Shown: one piece after another, positions 23,693 through 32,517 of the stretch | Position numbering within the stretch: the first letter of the stretch is position 1 | Layout: each line of letters begins with the position of its first letter | Origin: an uncultured Coriobacteriaceae bacterium | Lineage (GTDB): Bacteria > Actinomycetota > Coriobacteriia > Coriobacteriales > Atopobiaceae | Assembly (NCBI GenBank): GCA_902791035.1 | Contig: CADAUA010000014.1 | Coordinates: forward strand, 1 to 42,273 | Reading direction: 5' to 3' | DNA: 42,273 bases | Translations under genes and position numbers: made by a program | Notes under the pieces: model-generated | Database searches by the model: none | What the model was told of the DNA's origin: nothing | Seen by the model: the letters and a program-made list of their open reading frames with translations, nothing else

Positions 23693-24547
23693 CTAGCCCA
23701 GCAGATCGCGGTAAATCGCCTCGTCGCGGGGAGTAAAGACGTTGAAGACCACATGCGTGGGCCCCGCACCGGCCGCTGGGGTCACCGCTGCTACCGTCGG
23801 GATCGCCACGCCCGTCGCAACGTGCTCGTCCAGCCACTCGCTCACCGTTCGCACGGCAATCTGCGCCGCCTCCTCCTGCGGAAAGCCGAAGACCCCCGTG
23901 CTGATGCAGCAGAAGGCGATGCTCGTGCACCCCGCGCCGACCGCCGCCTCTAGGCAGGCCCGGTAGCAGCGCGCGAGCTCCATGCGATGGCGCGCCGTCG
24001 GCCGCCCCTGCGCGATGGGCCCCACCGTGTGGATCACGTAGCGCGCCGGCAGGTTGTACGCCGGCGTGATCTTGGCCTGGGCGGTCGGCTCCTCGTGGCC
24101 CTGCGCCGCCATGATCCGCGCGCACTTGGCGCGGAGCTGCACGCCCGCAAAGGTATGGATGGCGTTGTCGATGCAGTGGTGACCGGGCACCCAGCAGCCC
24201 AGCATCTGGGAGTTGGCGGCGTTCACGATCGCGTCCACCCGCAGGCGTGTGATGTCTCCGCGCCAGAGGGATATGCGCTGGTCAGCGGCGGTACGCGGGA
24301 GGTCACGGGCATCCGTCACGCCCGCCGAAGCGATCCGCGCCCGCAGCATCCGGTCCTGCGCCGCCAGCCATTCGTCCGGCACCGGGTCCGGCTCGCGCGT
24401 GTTCGCGAGCGCGCGGTAGAGCGAGAAGAGCTCGTCGTCGCTGGTTGCCTGCGCCAGCAACCCCTCCGCATCCCGCGCACCCACTCGCTCCTCCGCCAGC
24501 CAACGCGTGCAGTACTCGAGGTCCTTGTTGCTGTCCTTGTCCGGCAT
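23693..24547 (-). CDS. Zinc-type macrodomain protein (protein-ADP-ribose hydrolase)
   Basis: The 284-residue protein has a helical N-terminal part (1-85) and a macrodomain from SLWRGDITRLRVDAIVNAAN (about 93-112) onward. MLGCWVPGHHCIDNAIH, with Cys, His and Cys in the expected places, is the mark of the zinc-containing MacroD-type class found with SirTM/lipoate operons and as free enzymes. CISTGVFGFPQEEAA near 215 is the ribose-phosphate loop. It should hydrolyse ADP-ribose from protein side chains in the cytoplasm. No sirtuin, GcvH-L or lipoate ligase gene adjoins it, so it is the stand-alone form. GGGAGGAGGAGC stands before ATG 24547. Confidence 0.9.
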   Translation of the reverse strand: MPDKDSNKDLEYCTRWLAEERVGARDAEGLLAQATSDDELFSLYRALANTREPDPVPDEWLAAQDRMLRARIASAGVTDARDLPRTAADQRISLWRGDITRLRVDAIVNAANSQMLGCWVPGHHCIDNAIHTFAGVQLRAKCARIMAAQGHEEPTAQAKITPAYNLPARYVIHTVGPIAQGRPTARHRMELARCYRACLEAAVGAGCTSIAFCCISTGVFGFPQEEAAQIAVRTVSEWLDEHVATGVAIPTVAAVTPAAGAGPTHVVFNVFTPRDEAIYRDLLG

Positions 24548-24696
24548 CGCGCTCCTCCTCCCGCAGTCATCGCCATCAGCCTACGCTCGCCGCCGCCCGT
24601 CGGAAAGTAGCCACCTTGATGTGCCCTAGGTTCCCCGCGGTAACCGTGGGACAATAGGAGCGGCCTCCACCCCGACCGAACGCCCAGAGGAGACCC

Positions 24697-25347
24697 ATGC
24701 CCACCGACAAGCCCCTCACCGTAGACGAATACATCGCGGCCGCGCCGGCGGAGGCGCAACCGGCCCTCGAAGCCCTGCGGGCCACCGTGCGTGCCGCCGT
24801 TCCCGAGGCCGAGGAGGGCATGGGCTGGGACATCGCGACCTACGCGCTGGGTCGCGGACGGTTCCACTTTGGTTACGGCAAGGGGTTCGTGTCGGTCTAC
24901 CCCGGGGCCGATGGCATCGTGCGCTTTGCCGACGAGCTCGCGGGCTTCTCGATGAGCAAGGGCACGGCGCGCTTCCCGCTGGCAGACGACCCGCGCGACC
25001 TGCACGGCCTCCCGCTCGACCTCGTGGCCCGCATGGCCCAGTGGTGCCTGCGCGAGGAGCCGGCCGAGCGCGCCGCGGCGCCGCATGGCGAGAAGGGCGC
25101 CCCGCGCCAGCGCCGTCCCATGCCGGACTACGTGCGCGAGGCCCTCGAGGCCGCGAGCCTCATGGACGCCTACCTGGCGCGGCCGCCCTATCAGCGCAAC
25201 GACTACCTGGGCTGGATCACACGCCCAAAGCGCGAGGCCACCCGCCGGGCCCACCTGACCCAGATGCTCGACGAGCTGGCCCGCGGCGACGTGTACATGA
25301 AGATGCCCTGGCACGGGCCAGGCGCGCGAACCGAGAGCGTTGGCTAG
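24697..25347 (+). CDS. DUF1801 - YdeI/OmdA domain protein
   Basis: The 216-residue protein fuses two small domains. Residues 5-110 (TVDEYIAAAPAEAQPALEAL, then HFGYGKGFVSVYP and SKGTARFPL) match DUF1801, a frataxin-like fold also called an iron-chaperone domain. Residues 140-205 (MPDYVREALEA to TRRAHLTQMLDELARG) match the YdeI/OmdA domain, with the WITRPKREATR stretch typical of it. The combination is common in actinobacteria and firmicutes; biochemical role is uncertain. AGAGGAGACCC precedes ATG 24697. Its stop TAG is also the first three bases of the TAGCATACACTCTG inverted repeat. Confidence 0.8.
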   Translation: MPTDKPLTVDEYIAAAPAEAQPALEALRATVRAAVPEAEEGMGWDIATYALGRGRFHFGYGKGFVSVYPGADGIVRFADELAGFSMSKGTARFPLADDPRDLHGLPLDLVARMAQWCLREEPAERAAAPHGEKGAPRQRRPMPDYVREALEAASLMDAYLARPPYQRNDYLGWITRPKREATRRAHLTQMLDELARGDVYMKMPWHGPGARTESVG

Positions 25348-25419
25348 CATACACTCTGCAGCACACTGGTTGTCCGAACTGGCGTTTTGTTGCCGTATGC
25401 GCGCAGAGTGTATGCTAGT
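25345..25419. repeat. Inverted repeat, TAGCATNCACTCTG family, copy 3
   Basis: TAGCATACACTCTGC at 25345 pairs with GCAGAGTGTATGCTA ending at 25419, around a 45-base loop. The first TAG is the stop codon of the DUF1801 gene. The same motif forms copies at 1587-1663 and 15082-15165. Confidence 0.85.
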
Positions 25420-25596
25420 GGGTCGGCGTCAACCCGCGTGGATCGGCGTCGCCCGGCGTCAACAAGCTCCGTCGCGTCGCCGCACCTCGCAGCGACTGCC
25501 CGGCGTACCATAGGTGCGTCCGGCGACCGCAATGCCGGCAACAAGCGCGGGCGACAAGTACGCCAATAAGCGCGCAAACGAGCACGGGAGGTCCGT

Positions 25597-26397
25597 ATGC
25601 CACAGATCGCGCAGGTCGTCCTGGGGCTTGCCATCCCCTTCCTGGGTACCACGCTGGGCTCGGCCATGGTCTTCTTCATGCGCGGCTACCTGGGCCGCGG
25701 CGTGCAGAGGGCGCTCACCGGCTTTGCCGCGGGCGTCATGGTGGCGGCGTCCATCTGGAGCCTGCTGATCCCCGCCATGGAGGAGTCCGAGTCGGCGGGC
25801 ATGGGCCAGCTGGCCTTCCTACCTGCCGCGATGGGATTCTGGCTGGGCGTGCTCCTGCTCCTGGCACTGGACTCGCTGATTCCCCACCTCCACATGGGCG
25901 CCACCGACTCCGAGCCCGAGGGCCCGCGTACCAACCTGCAGCGGACGACCCTCATGGTGCTGGCCGTGGCCATCCACAACTTCCCCGAGGGCATGGCCGT
26001 GGGCGTGGTGTGGGCTGGCTGGCTGGCGGGACAGACGGACATGACGGTCGCGGGGGCGCTCGCGCTCTCGCTGGGCATCGCGATCCAGAACTTCCCCGAG
26101 GGGGCTATCGTCTCGCTGCCACTGCATGCGGAGGGAGAGTCGCGCGGGCGGGCCTTCGCGAACGGCTTCCTGTCCGGCGCGGTAGAGCCGGCTGGCGCGG
26201 CGCTGACCATCGCCTTTGCCAGCCACCTGATCCCGCTCATGCCCTGCCTACTGAGCTTCGCCGCGGGTGCCATGATGTACGTAGTGGTTGAGGAACTTAT
26301 CCCCGAGATGTCCGAGGGCGAGCACTCCAACGTGGGGGTGCTCATGTTTGCCCTGGGCTTTACCGTGATGATGGCGCTCGACGTCGCGCTGGGCTAG
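25597..26397 (+). CDS. ZIP family divalent metal transporter
   Basis: The 266-residue membrane protein is a ZIP transporter of the ZupT/GufA type with eight predicted membrane segments. The transport-site signature is AVAIHNFPEGMAVGV in segment 4 (about residues 124-138), with the paired IAIQNFPEGAIVSL in segment 5; their His, Asn and Glu residues line the metal path. It probably imports zinc, and perhaps iron or manganese, across the cytoplasmic membrane. A histidine-containing loop (HLHMGATDSEPEG) lies between segments 3 and 4. GGGAGG is 7 bases upstream of ATG 25597. No metalloregulator gene adjoins it. Confidence 0.93.
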   Translation: MPQIAQVVLGLAIPFLGTTLGSAMVFFMRGYLGRGVQRALTGFAAGVMVAASIWSLLIPAMEESESAGMGQLAFLPAAMGFWLGVLLLLALDSLIPHLHMGATDSEPEGPRTNLQRTTLMVLAVAIHNFPEGMAVGVVWAGWLAGQTDMTVAGALALSLGIAIQNFPEGAIVSLPLHAEGESRGRAFANGFLSGAVEPAGAALTIAFASHLIPLMPCLLSFAAGAMMYVVVEELIPEMSEGEHSNVGVLMFALGFTVMMALDVALG

Positions 26398-26408
26398 CCG
26401 GGCCCGCC

Positions 26409-26452
26409 GGGGTCGGAGCTCTTGTCACGCGGGGTCGGAGCTCTTGTCACGC
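26409..26452. repeat. Two 22-bp tandem copies, GGGGTCGGAG...TGTCACGC family
   Basis: GGGGTCGGAGCTCTTGTCACGC occurs twice head to tail, 11 bases after the ZIP gene's stop. Close relatives lie at 27349-27370 (opposite strand), 29851-29930 and 30212-30270. Confidence 0.88.
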
Positions 26453-26491
26453 ACGACGCAGCGCCGCGCCCCACCGCTTCCGTCCGGTCCC

Positions 26492-26731
26492 TCACGGCTC
26501 GGGCGGGGCGAGCGGCTCCAATGTGACGGGGTCCACATGGATCACGATGCACGACGGCAGCTGCCGCAGGTCGCGCGACCGCAGCATCCGCGCCACGCGC
26601 ACGCGCCGCTCCTCCTTGCGCACCATGGCACGGGCCTCCTTGCGCGAGCTCACGGCAATCACGTAGCTGTGCACGCTCCACGTGCAGAGAATCGCAACCC
26701 AGAAGAGGATGCTCCCATCCACGAACGACAA
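26492..26731 (-). CDS. Small single-pass membrane protein, unknown
   Basis: A 79-residue reading frame with one hydrophobic segment near the N-terminus (FVDGSILFWVAILCTWSVHSYV) and a basic tail (SSRKEARAMVRKEERRVRVARML) looks like a real small membrane protein. TTG 26731 is my choice because AGGGG sits 8 bases before it; GTG 26740 and GTG 26722 are alternatives. It begins about 12 bases after the stop of the thioredoxin-like gene, so the two are likely cotranscribed. I do not recognise a family. Confidence 0.5.
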   Translation of the reverse strand: MSFVDGSILFWVAILCTWSVHSYVIAVSSRKEARAMVRKEERRVRVARMLRSRDLRQLPSCIVIHVDPVTLEPLAPPEP

Positions 26732-26742
26732 GCCCGCCACCC

Positions 26743-27183
26743 CTAGCCGCGGCGCGCCATCGCGGCGCCGCGCACCTGAACGCCCAGCTCGCGCGCCTTG
26801 ACGCGGCCGGTCGCACAAGCAGGCGCATCTAGCGCGCAGTCGTGTCCGCACTCGCCGCAGCGCGGGACGTCAGCGTCCGGCAGATGCAAGTCATTCTTGA
26901 TACCATGTCGCATCAAACGTTTGTCGCGCGCAACAGCGTCGGCCACCAGCGCCTCGAGCTGGCTCAGCCTAGGCACCTGGCCCTGTAGCACCACGTGGTC
27001 GTCCAGCATGAGGGCCGGCAGCCGCTCGACACCGCTCACGCAAATCCGCTGGCCCGCCGCCGGCGCCATGTCCATTACGTCCACCCGCACGTCGCCCGGG
27101 AACTCCGCCGCCACATGCTTGGCGCGCGTGCGCAGCGTGGTGCCCTCTCGGTCCGCGTCGCACAGAACGGTAATCACGACCAT
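26743..27183 (-). CDS. Thioredoxin-fold-like protein with C-terminal cysteine cluster, unknown
   Basis: The 146-residue product opens with VVITVLCDADREGTTLRTRA and has a beta-alpha pattern ending in ERLPALMLDDHVVLQGQVP near 54-72, where a proline after the central strand and the PALMLDD turn resemble small thioredoxin/glutaredoxin-like domains; the usual CXXC at the N-terminus is absent. The C-terminal part has CGECGHDCALDAPACATGR near 109-127, a C-x2-C-x3-C-x6-C pattern with HC.L..P.C..G that I associate with metal or cluster binding in some MarR-type proteins. AAGGAAGAAGG precedes ATG 27183. Function not assigned. Confidence 0.6.
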   Translation of the reverse strand: MVVITVLCDADREGTTLRTRAKHVAAEFPGDVRVDVMDMAPAAGQRICVSGVERLPALMLDDHVVLQGQVPRLSQLEALVADAVARDKRLMRHGIKNDLHLPDADVPRCGECGHDCALDAPACATGRVKARELGVQVRGAAMARRG

Positions 27184-27553
27184 CGGCCGGCCTTCTTCCT
27201 TGAACCTCGGAGTCTTGGCGCCGCTCCGGCCTCACTCAAGTTAGCAAAGGTTAACCCATTGTGCGGCACTTCACTAAAACGCCACCGAAACTGTCACCTT
27301 GTTTTCGGCGACAACGAAACTGACCCCACTCGCGCCGCAGGAGCCAAGGCGTGACAAGAACTCCGACCCCAAGCGGCGACCCCAAGCGACCCGGCGACAG
27401 CGGGCCTGTGCACATGCCAGACCGCTGTTATGCTGTTTCCGGGGTTCTAACAATAGCAGCCACCTCAAGAATTGTTTATGAAACCTGCAAGCAAAGCTCG
27501 CCTGCGACACTTGTAGTCACACCTGTCCACAGCACAAGATCCAGGAGGAAACC
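27184..27553. other. Intergenic region upstream of the amino-acid transporter
   Basis: This 370-base stretch holds two direct CGAAACTG motifs (27286 and 27314 region), one 22-mer of the GTGACA...CTCCGACCCC family at 27349-27370, and a weak TTATGCT box near 27427. I see no known riboswitch or T-box core and no gene. Confidence 0.5.
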
Positions 27554-29053
27554 ATGTCCTGCCAAGCTCAGGCCCAACTCGGGACGGCCAAGCGCCTCCG
27601 CCACCGTGCGCGGGCGCTCCTTGCCGGCGCAGTCGCCGTCATCGCGGCCCTTGTTACCGCACTGCCCACCCCGGCGCTCGCCAGCGCCACCTCGGACGCC
27701 GTGGCCGGAAAGCACTACATCGTGGCCACCGACACGACCTTTGCCCCCTTCGAGTACCGCGACGGCGGCGAGCTCGTGGGCATCGACATGGATATCCTCG
27801 CGGCCGTGGCCGAGGAGGAGGGCTTTACCTACGAGGTCCAGTCCCTGGGCTTCAACGCGGCGCTGCAGGCAGTGACCTCCGGCACGGCCGACATGGCCAT
27901 CGCCGGTGCATCAATTACTGAAGAGCGCAAGCAGATGTACGACTTCTCGGACCCCTACTTCGACTCCGGCGTCCAGATGGCCGTGCCCAAGAGCTCCGAC
28001 ATCGCGAGCTACGAGGACCTTGCCGGCAAGACCGTGACCGCAAAGACCGGCGCCGAGGGCGAGAGCTTCGCCAAGTCCATCGCCGACCAGTACGGCTTTG
28101 ACGTCTACTCCGTGGACCAGGCGTCCACCATGTACCAGCTGGTCGCGGCCGGCCAGGCAGTGGCCGTCTTTGATGACTACCCGATCATCGCTTACGGCAT
28201 CACGCAGGGCCAGGACCTCAAGATCGTGACCGACAAGGAGCAGGGCAGCTCCTACGGCGCGCTCGTGGCCAAGGGCAAGAACCAGGAGCTCCTCGCGGCC
28301 TTCAACGAGGGCCTGGCAAAGATCCAGGCAAACGGCAAGTACGACGAGATCCTCGAGAAGTACCTGGGCGACACGGCCAGCTCCGGCTCCACCGCCGAGA
28401 CCGACACGTCCTTCCTCGGCCTCGTCAAGTCGTCCCTGCCCGCCTTTGTGGAAGGCCTCAAGAACACCGTCCTCATCACCCTGATCTCCTTCGCCTTCGC
28501 GCTGGCCATCGGCATCATTTTTGGTCTCTTCCGCGTGTCACCCAACGCCGTGCTCAACTGGATCGCCAAGTTCTACGTGTGGCTCTTCCGTGGCACGCCA
28601 ATCCTCGTGTGGGCCTTCTTCTTCTACTTTGGCATCCCGCAGCTTACGGGCGTGCCCATGAACATCTGGGTGGCCGGCGTGCTCACCCTCTGCCTCAACT
28701 CCGGCGCCTACGTGACCGAGATCGTGCGTGGCGCCATCGAGGCCGTGGACCCGGGCCAGATGGAGGCATCGCGCTCGCTGGGCGCCAGCTACGGCCTCAC
28801 GATGCGCAAGGTCATCCTGCCCCAGGCCGTGCAGATCGCCATCCCGTCGGTCATCAACCAGCTAATCATCATGGTGAAGGACTCGTCGCTGCTGCTGGCC
28901 ATCGGCTTCGCCGAGCTCCTCTACCAGGCCCAGCAGATCTACGCCGCCAACTTCCGCGTAACCGAAACGCTCATGATCGCCGCGGCCTTCTATCTGATTT
29001 CGATCTCTATCCTCACGTGGCTGGCCAACAAGGCTTCTAGGAGGCTGAAGTAA
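27554..29053 (+). CDS. Polar amino-acid ABC transporter, fused substrate-binding protein and permease
   Basis: The 499-residue protein joins an extracellular binding domain to an inner-membrane permease. Residues 1-45 are a signal/anchor segment ([20 protein letters not shown]). Residues 50-275 are a family 3 binding protein with [35 protein letters not shown] and GSADMAIAG-type motifs. Residues 290-499 form the HisMQ-type permease with about five membrane segments; the EAA loop is [20 protein letters not shown] near 396. Glutamine, arginine or a similar amino acid is the likely substrate. AGGAGG lies 6 bases before ATG 27554. The ATPase gene starts one base after its stop. Fused proteins of this kind are known in firmicutes and actinobacteria. 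Confidence 0.93.
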   Translation: MSCQAQAQLGTAKRLRHRARALLAGAVAVIAALVTALPTPALASATSDAVAGKHYIVATDTTFAPFEYRDGGELVGIDMDILAAVAEEEGFTYEVQSLGFNAALQAVTSGTADMAIAGASITEERKQMYDFSDPYFDSGVQMAVPKSSDIASYEDLAGKTVTAKTGAEGESFAKSIADQYGFDVYSVDQASTMYQLVAAGQAVAVFDDYPIIAYGITQGQDLKIVTDKEQGSSYGALVAKGKNQELLAAFNEGLAKIQANGKYDEILEKYLGDTASSGSTAETDTSFLGLVKSSLPAFVEGLKNTVLITLISFAFALAIGIIFGLFRVSPNAVLNWIAKFYVWLFRGTPILVWAFFFYFGIPQLTGVPMNIWVAGVLTLCLNSGAYVTEIVRGAIEAVDPGQMEASRSLGASYGLTMRKVILPQAVQIAIPSVINQLIIMVKDSSLLLAIGFAELLYQAQQIYAANFRVTETLMIAAAFYLISISILTWLANKASRRLK

Positions 29054-29054
29054 C

Positions 29055-29837
29055 ATGACAAGCGCAACCATCGAGAAGCCCGTGGAGGCTGCCGCCGCCA
29101 GCGAGGCCCCCGTGGTCATCGAGGTCAAGGACCTGCATAAGTCCTTTGGCAAGAACGAGGTCCTCAAGGGCATCGACCTCACCATCCACAAGGGCGAGGT
29201 CATATCAATCATTGGCCCGTCCGGCTCCGGCAAGTCCACCCTGCTGCGCTGCCTCAACGGCCTGGAGACGGCCACGTCCGGCTCCATCGTGGTGGCCGGA
29301 CACGACATCACCGACCCCAAGTGCGACATGGACGCCGTGCGCCAGGACATCGGCATGGTGTTCCAGCACTTCAATCTTTTTCCGAACATGACGGTGCTGG
29401 AGAACGTGACCTACGCGCCGATCAACGTCAAGGGCATGAGCGAGGCCGAGGCCAAGAAGATCGGCATGGGCCTCTTGGGCACGGTCGGCCTGGCCGAGAA
29501 GGCCGACGCCAACCCGCGCAGCCTCTCCGGCGGCCAGAAGCAGCGCGTGGCCATCGCCCGCGCGCTCGCCATGCGCCCCGGCATCATGCTCTTTGATGAG
29601 GCGACCTCCGCGCTCGACCCCGAGATGGTCAACGACGTCCTCGACATCATGAAGGGCCTGGCCCAGGAGGGCATGACCATGGTCGTGGTCACGCACGAGA
29701 TGGGCTTTGCCCGCGAGGTTTGCAGCAGGGTGATCTTTACCGCGGACGGCGTGATCGCCGAGCAGGGCGACCCGGCCGAGGTCTTTGGCCACCCCAAGAG
29801 CCCGCGCCTCCAGGAGTTCCTGAGCAAGGTGCTCTAG
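29055..29837 (+). CDS. Polar amino-acid ABC transporter ATPase (GlnQ/ArtP type)
   Basis: The 260-residue protein has every ABC motif: Walker [12 protein letters not shown] near 54, Q-loop in [15 protein letters not shown] near 99, signature [16 protein letters not shown] near 156, Walker [16 protein letters not shown] near 177 and switch His in [29 protein letters not shown] is characteristic of the polar amino-acid (PAAT) subfamily. The first 22 residues, alanine- and glutamate-rich, precede the usual start of the domain. It pairs with the fused binding protein/permease upstream: the stop and start are one base apart and AGGAGG lies in the end of the upstream gene. It ends just before a cluster of repeats. 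Confidence 0.95.
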   Translation: MTSATIEKPVEAAAASEAPVVIEVKDLHKSFGKNEVLKGIDLTIHKGEVISIIGPSGSGKSTLLRCLNGLETATSGSIVVAGHDITDPKCDMDAVRQDIGMVFQHFNLFPNMTVLENVTYAPINVKGMSEAEAKKIGMGLLGTVGLAEKADANPRSLSGGQKQRVAIARALAMRPGIMLFDEATSALDPEMVNDVLDIMKGLAQEGMTMVVVTHEMGFAREVCSRVIFTADGVIAEQGDPAEVFGHPKSPRLQEFLSKVL

Positions 29838-29850
29838 CCCCGAGTCGGCT

Positions 29851-29930
29851 GGGGTCGGAGTTGCTGTCACGCGGGGTCTGTCACGCGGGGTCGGAGTTGC
29901 TGTCACGCGGGGTCGGAGTTGCTGTCACGC
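29851..29930. repeat. Tandem 22-bp repeats, GGGGTCGGAG...TGTCACGC family
   Basis: Three full units (29851-29872, 29887-29908, 29909-29930) and one 14-base deleted unit (29873-29886) follow the transporter ATPase. Related units in opposite orientation occur at 30212-30270. Confidence 0.9.
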
Positions 29931-29946
29931 TTCCGGTTCCCTGCAT

Positions 29947-30059
29947 GGAATAACGGACAGATGTTGTAAGCACCAAGAACCCGCAGGGCTTCTACCTGCG
30001 GGTTCTTCTTTGCCGATCCGGCGATTGGAACTGCGGGGTCAACTTCTGTCCGCTATTCC
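29947..30059. repeat. 113-bp inverted-repeat element (AATAACGGACA family), copy 1
   Basis: Ends are GGAATAACGGACAGATGTTG and CAACTTCTGTCCGCTATTCC, which pair over about 20 bases. Inside is a second hairpin, AAGAACCCGCAGG / CCTGCGGGTTCTT (29974-30008) followed by CTTT, which looks like an intrinsic terminator. Other copies: 35494-35606 and 41389-41489. Confidence 0.9.
29974..30011 (+). terminator. Intrinsic terminator-like hairpin after the amino-acid transporter
   Basis: A perfect 13-bp stem with a seven-base loop (GCTTCTA) followed by CTTT. It is nested in the 113-bp element and probably ends the transporter transcript. Confidence 0.65.
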
Positions 30060-30095
30060 GAGGAGGATGACCGCCGGACGAGTCACCCACGTCAG

Positions 30096-30173
30096 CAGGC
30101 GTAGGCAACTGGCGACGGATGTGCCGACTTGCGCCGCACAGCCAGGTTGCCCACATCCCCAGGCGTAGGCAAC
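30096..30173. repeat. Direct repeat CAGGCGTAGGCAAC
   Basis: The 14-base sequence is present at 30096-30109 and 30160-30173, both preceded by CCAC-rich sequence, in the non-coding stretch between the transporter and ogt. Confidence 0.75.
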
Positions 30174-30211
30174 CCGCCAGGCACCGCCCGTCTTTCCCCG
30201 AGAGCCCAAGA

Positions 30212-30270
30212 GCGTGACACAAGCTCCGACCCCGCGTCACCTCCGACCCCGCGTCACCGCGACCCCGCGT
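30212..30270. repeat. Degenerate repeats of the GTGACA...CCGACCCC family overlapping the ogt stop
   Basis: GCGTGACACAAGCTCCGACCCC is followed by shortened units GCGTCACCTCCGACCCC, GCGTCACCGCGACCCC and GCGTCACCTCCG. On the minus strand the last unit supplies the AGG TGA end of ogt. Confidence 0.85.
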
Positions 30271-30866
30271 CACCTCCGTGCAAGGCGCAGGCCGTCGAGC
30301 GCCACGCCCTCGTGAGCGAGCAGCGCGACCTTGCGCGGCAGGCCGCCATCGTAGCCGGTCAGGTAGCCGCTCGTCCCCACCACGCGATGGCAGGGGATGA
30401 TGATGTTCACCGGGTTTCTCCCCACGGCCCCGCCCGTAGCCCGCGCCGACGTGCGCTCCTTGCCCAGCCGGGCCGCAACGCGCGTGCCCAGCACACCATA
30501 GGTCGTGGTCTGGCCATAGGGAATGCGTCGCAACTCCGCCCAAACAGCCTCCTGGAAGACCGTTCCCCGAAGATCAAAGGTCAACTCATCCGACACGGGC
30601 TTATCCCCCGCGAAGTACCGTGCCAGCCAGTCGCGCACCTGCACCAAGTGCGCCGCTGCCAGCGAATCGACCGCCACCGCATCCAGCTCCTCCGCCTCCA
30701 CTACCCGCACTCCGGGCAGCTCCGACAGGCACGTGCCGCCGTAATGGGCCTGGTCGTGATACCAAAGTCCGCACACGCCCTTGTCGCTCGCGGCAACGAG
30801 CACCTCCTCGAGCGGCGTGTCCAGAACGACGGTGGTAAGGGCGCGAGGGGCTCCCGCGTGTGCCAT
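30270..30866 (-). CDS. ogt: Methylated-DNA-protein-cysteine methyltransferase
   Basis: The 198-residue protein repairs O6-methylguanine by moving the methyl group to its own cysteine. The C-terminal domain has FQEAVWAELRRIPYGQTTTYG near 103, the arginine-finger-like ARATGGAVGRNPV near 142 and the active site IIIPCHRVVG near 157, followed by GYLTGYDGGLPRK. The N-terminal part (TTVVLDTPLEEVLVAASDKG to LARYFAGDKPV) is the usual ribonuclease-H-like domain. AAGGAGG lies 6 bases before ATG 30866. It follows the ada-alkA gene by about 50 bases on the same strand, forming an alkylation-repair unit. The stop codon is inside a short repeat of the CCGACCCC family. Confidence 0.95.
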   Translation of the reverse strand: MAHAGAPRALTTVVLDTPLEEVLVAASDKGVCGLWYHDQAHYGGTCLSELPGVRVVEAEELDAVAVDSLAAAHLVQVRDWLARYFAGDKPVSDELTFDLRGTVFQEAVWAELRRIPYGQTTTYGVLGTRVAARLGKERTSARATGGAVGRNPVNIIIPCHRVVGTSGYLTGYDGGLPRKVALLAHEGVALDGLRLARR

Positions 30867-30919
30867 GATTTCCTCCTTGATGTTTGACCGTGCGCTTATC
30901 TCCTCTTAGCGTGCTCGTC

Positions 30920-32517
30920 CTACTCGATGCCCCACAGGTTCATCGTCGCGTACGCCCGCCACGGGCTCCACGCGCGCGAGAGCTCCTCGATCTCCCGCGG
31001 CGTCCGCGGCGCGAGGGTCTTCTTTACGCCGAGGTCGCTGGCTGGGAAGGCGTCGGTCCAGCGCAGCATGCGCATGGCCAGGTAGTTGGCTGTCCAGGGC
31101 CCGATGCCGGGCATGGCCAGGAGGGTCTCCGTCTGCGCTTCCGGATCCGGGCCGTAGCCAGTCGCAACCGTCCCACTCGCAAACCCCTCCGCGAGCGCGG
31201 CAATCGTGCGCTGCCTCTGACGCGTGACGCCCAGCTGCCCGAGCGCGTCGCCGAGGCTATCACCGAGGGCAATAAGGTCACCCGGCCCCGGAAACAGCGT
31301 ACCACCCCCTCGAGGGGCGTTTCCACCGGCGTGCCCAGTTCGCACGCCACCCGCCCGGCCAGCGTCGTGGCCGCCCGAACGCTCACCTGCTGGCCGAGCA
31401 CCGCGCGCACCGCCATCTCGAAGGGCTCGAAGCAGCCCGGCACGCGCAGGCCGGCGATAGGCAGTCGCAGGTCGAGATCGGCCATGCTCGCGAGGCCGCG
31501 CGCGATGGCATCCGGGTCGCAGCGCAGGTCGAAGAGGTCCTTGACCCGGGCGATGACCTGCGGCAACACTGGCGCAAGCGTGTCGGCGGCCTCGAGGACG
31601 AGCGCGTCCCGGCAGGGATGGTGGGTCACGCGAATCCAACCCTCGGCGAGGGTGCCGACATGCGCTGGCAGACGGACCGCGCGGGCGTAGGAGCCAGGGT
31701 GGTCGGGCGCAGCGTCGAACCGACCAGCCTTCTTGCCCACGGCATCGTCATCCGGCACCCCCTCCGGCAGGTCGACCTTCTCGACCCCAGGAATCGCACG
31801 CGCCGCAAGAAAGTCCAGTATGCGCCCCCATGCATATGGCGGCCGATATCCCAGCGTCACGCGAATAGTGCCCACAGCCGCGCCAGCGGCGCCTGCCGAG
31901 ACCACCCCGCCGGTCGTCGCGCGTCGCCGCAGGCTCGTCGGCGCCAGGCGATAATGCCCCACGAACGCGTCGTTGAACCGCCGCACGCTGCCAAACCCGC
32001 ACGCCCGCGCGACCTCGGCCACGGGCAGGTCGGTCTCGGTGAGGAGGTTCTTTGCCAGCAGCAGCCGACAGGTCCGCAGGTACTGCTGCGGCGAGACGTG
32101 AAACTCCTGCTCGAAGGCGCGGCGGACATGCCGGCTCGTGTATCCCAGGCGGCCGGCCAGCTCCTCGAGACTGCCGATGTCAGCGGGGTCGTCCTCGATC
32201 GCGCGGGCCGTCCGCTGCGCGAGGGAGGTCATGGCATCGGCCGGGGAGAGGCCGGGCGCCGTCTCGGGCCGGCACTGGAGACAAGGTCGGTAGCCCGCCG
32301 CCTCCGCCTCGGCCGCCGTGCGAAAGTACGTGCAGTTCTCGGGCTTGGGGGCCTTGGCGCGGCAGGTGGGCCGACAGTAGATGCCTGTGGAGCTCACACC
32401 CACGAAGAAGTGCCCGTCGAAGCGCGCGTCGCGGCTTAGAAGCGCCGCGTAGCAGGCCTTTGGGTCGAACGTCTCGGGCCGGGGCTCGGGCTGGACGTGC
32501 GGCTGGGCGTCGAGCAT
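30920..32517 (-). pseudogene. Ada methyl-sensor - AraC - AlkA glycosylase fusion, frameshifted
   Basis: Read across one frameshift this gene encodes an AdaA-AlkA fusion of about 530 residues. N-terminal: Ada zinc/methyl-acceptor domain with STGIYCRPTCRAKAPKPENC and CLQCRPE (four Cys); then AraC-type HTH pair (about 95-185, YTSRHVRRAFEQEFHVSPQQ and VAEVARACGFGSVRRFNDAF); then AlkA domain with helix-hairpin-helix LLAMPGIGPWTANYLAMR and catalytic Asp in AFPASDLGVKK. The frame breaks in a run of five G near 31305-31309: one extra G restores TPLEGGGTLFPGPGD. As written, translation runs on in the wrong frame past the HhH region, losing glycosylase function. AAAGGAG precedes ATG 32517. It would sense methylphosphotriesters and activate repair, including ogt downstream. 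Genuine mutation versus sequencing error is undecided. Confidence 0.85.

Noticed and set aside
27240..27553. Possible riboswitch upstream of the amino-acid transporter
   Set aside because: I looked for T-box, lysine and glutamine-type cores and found only direct repeats and weak stems.
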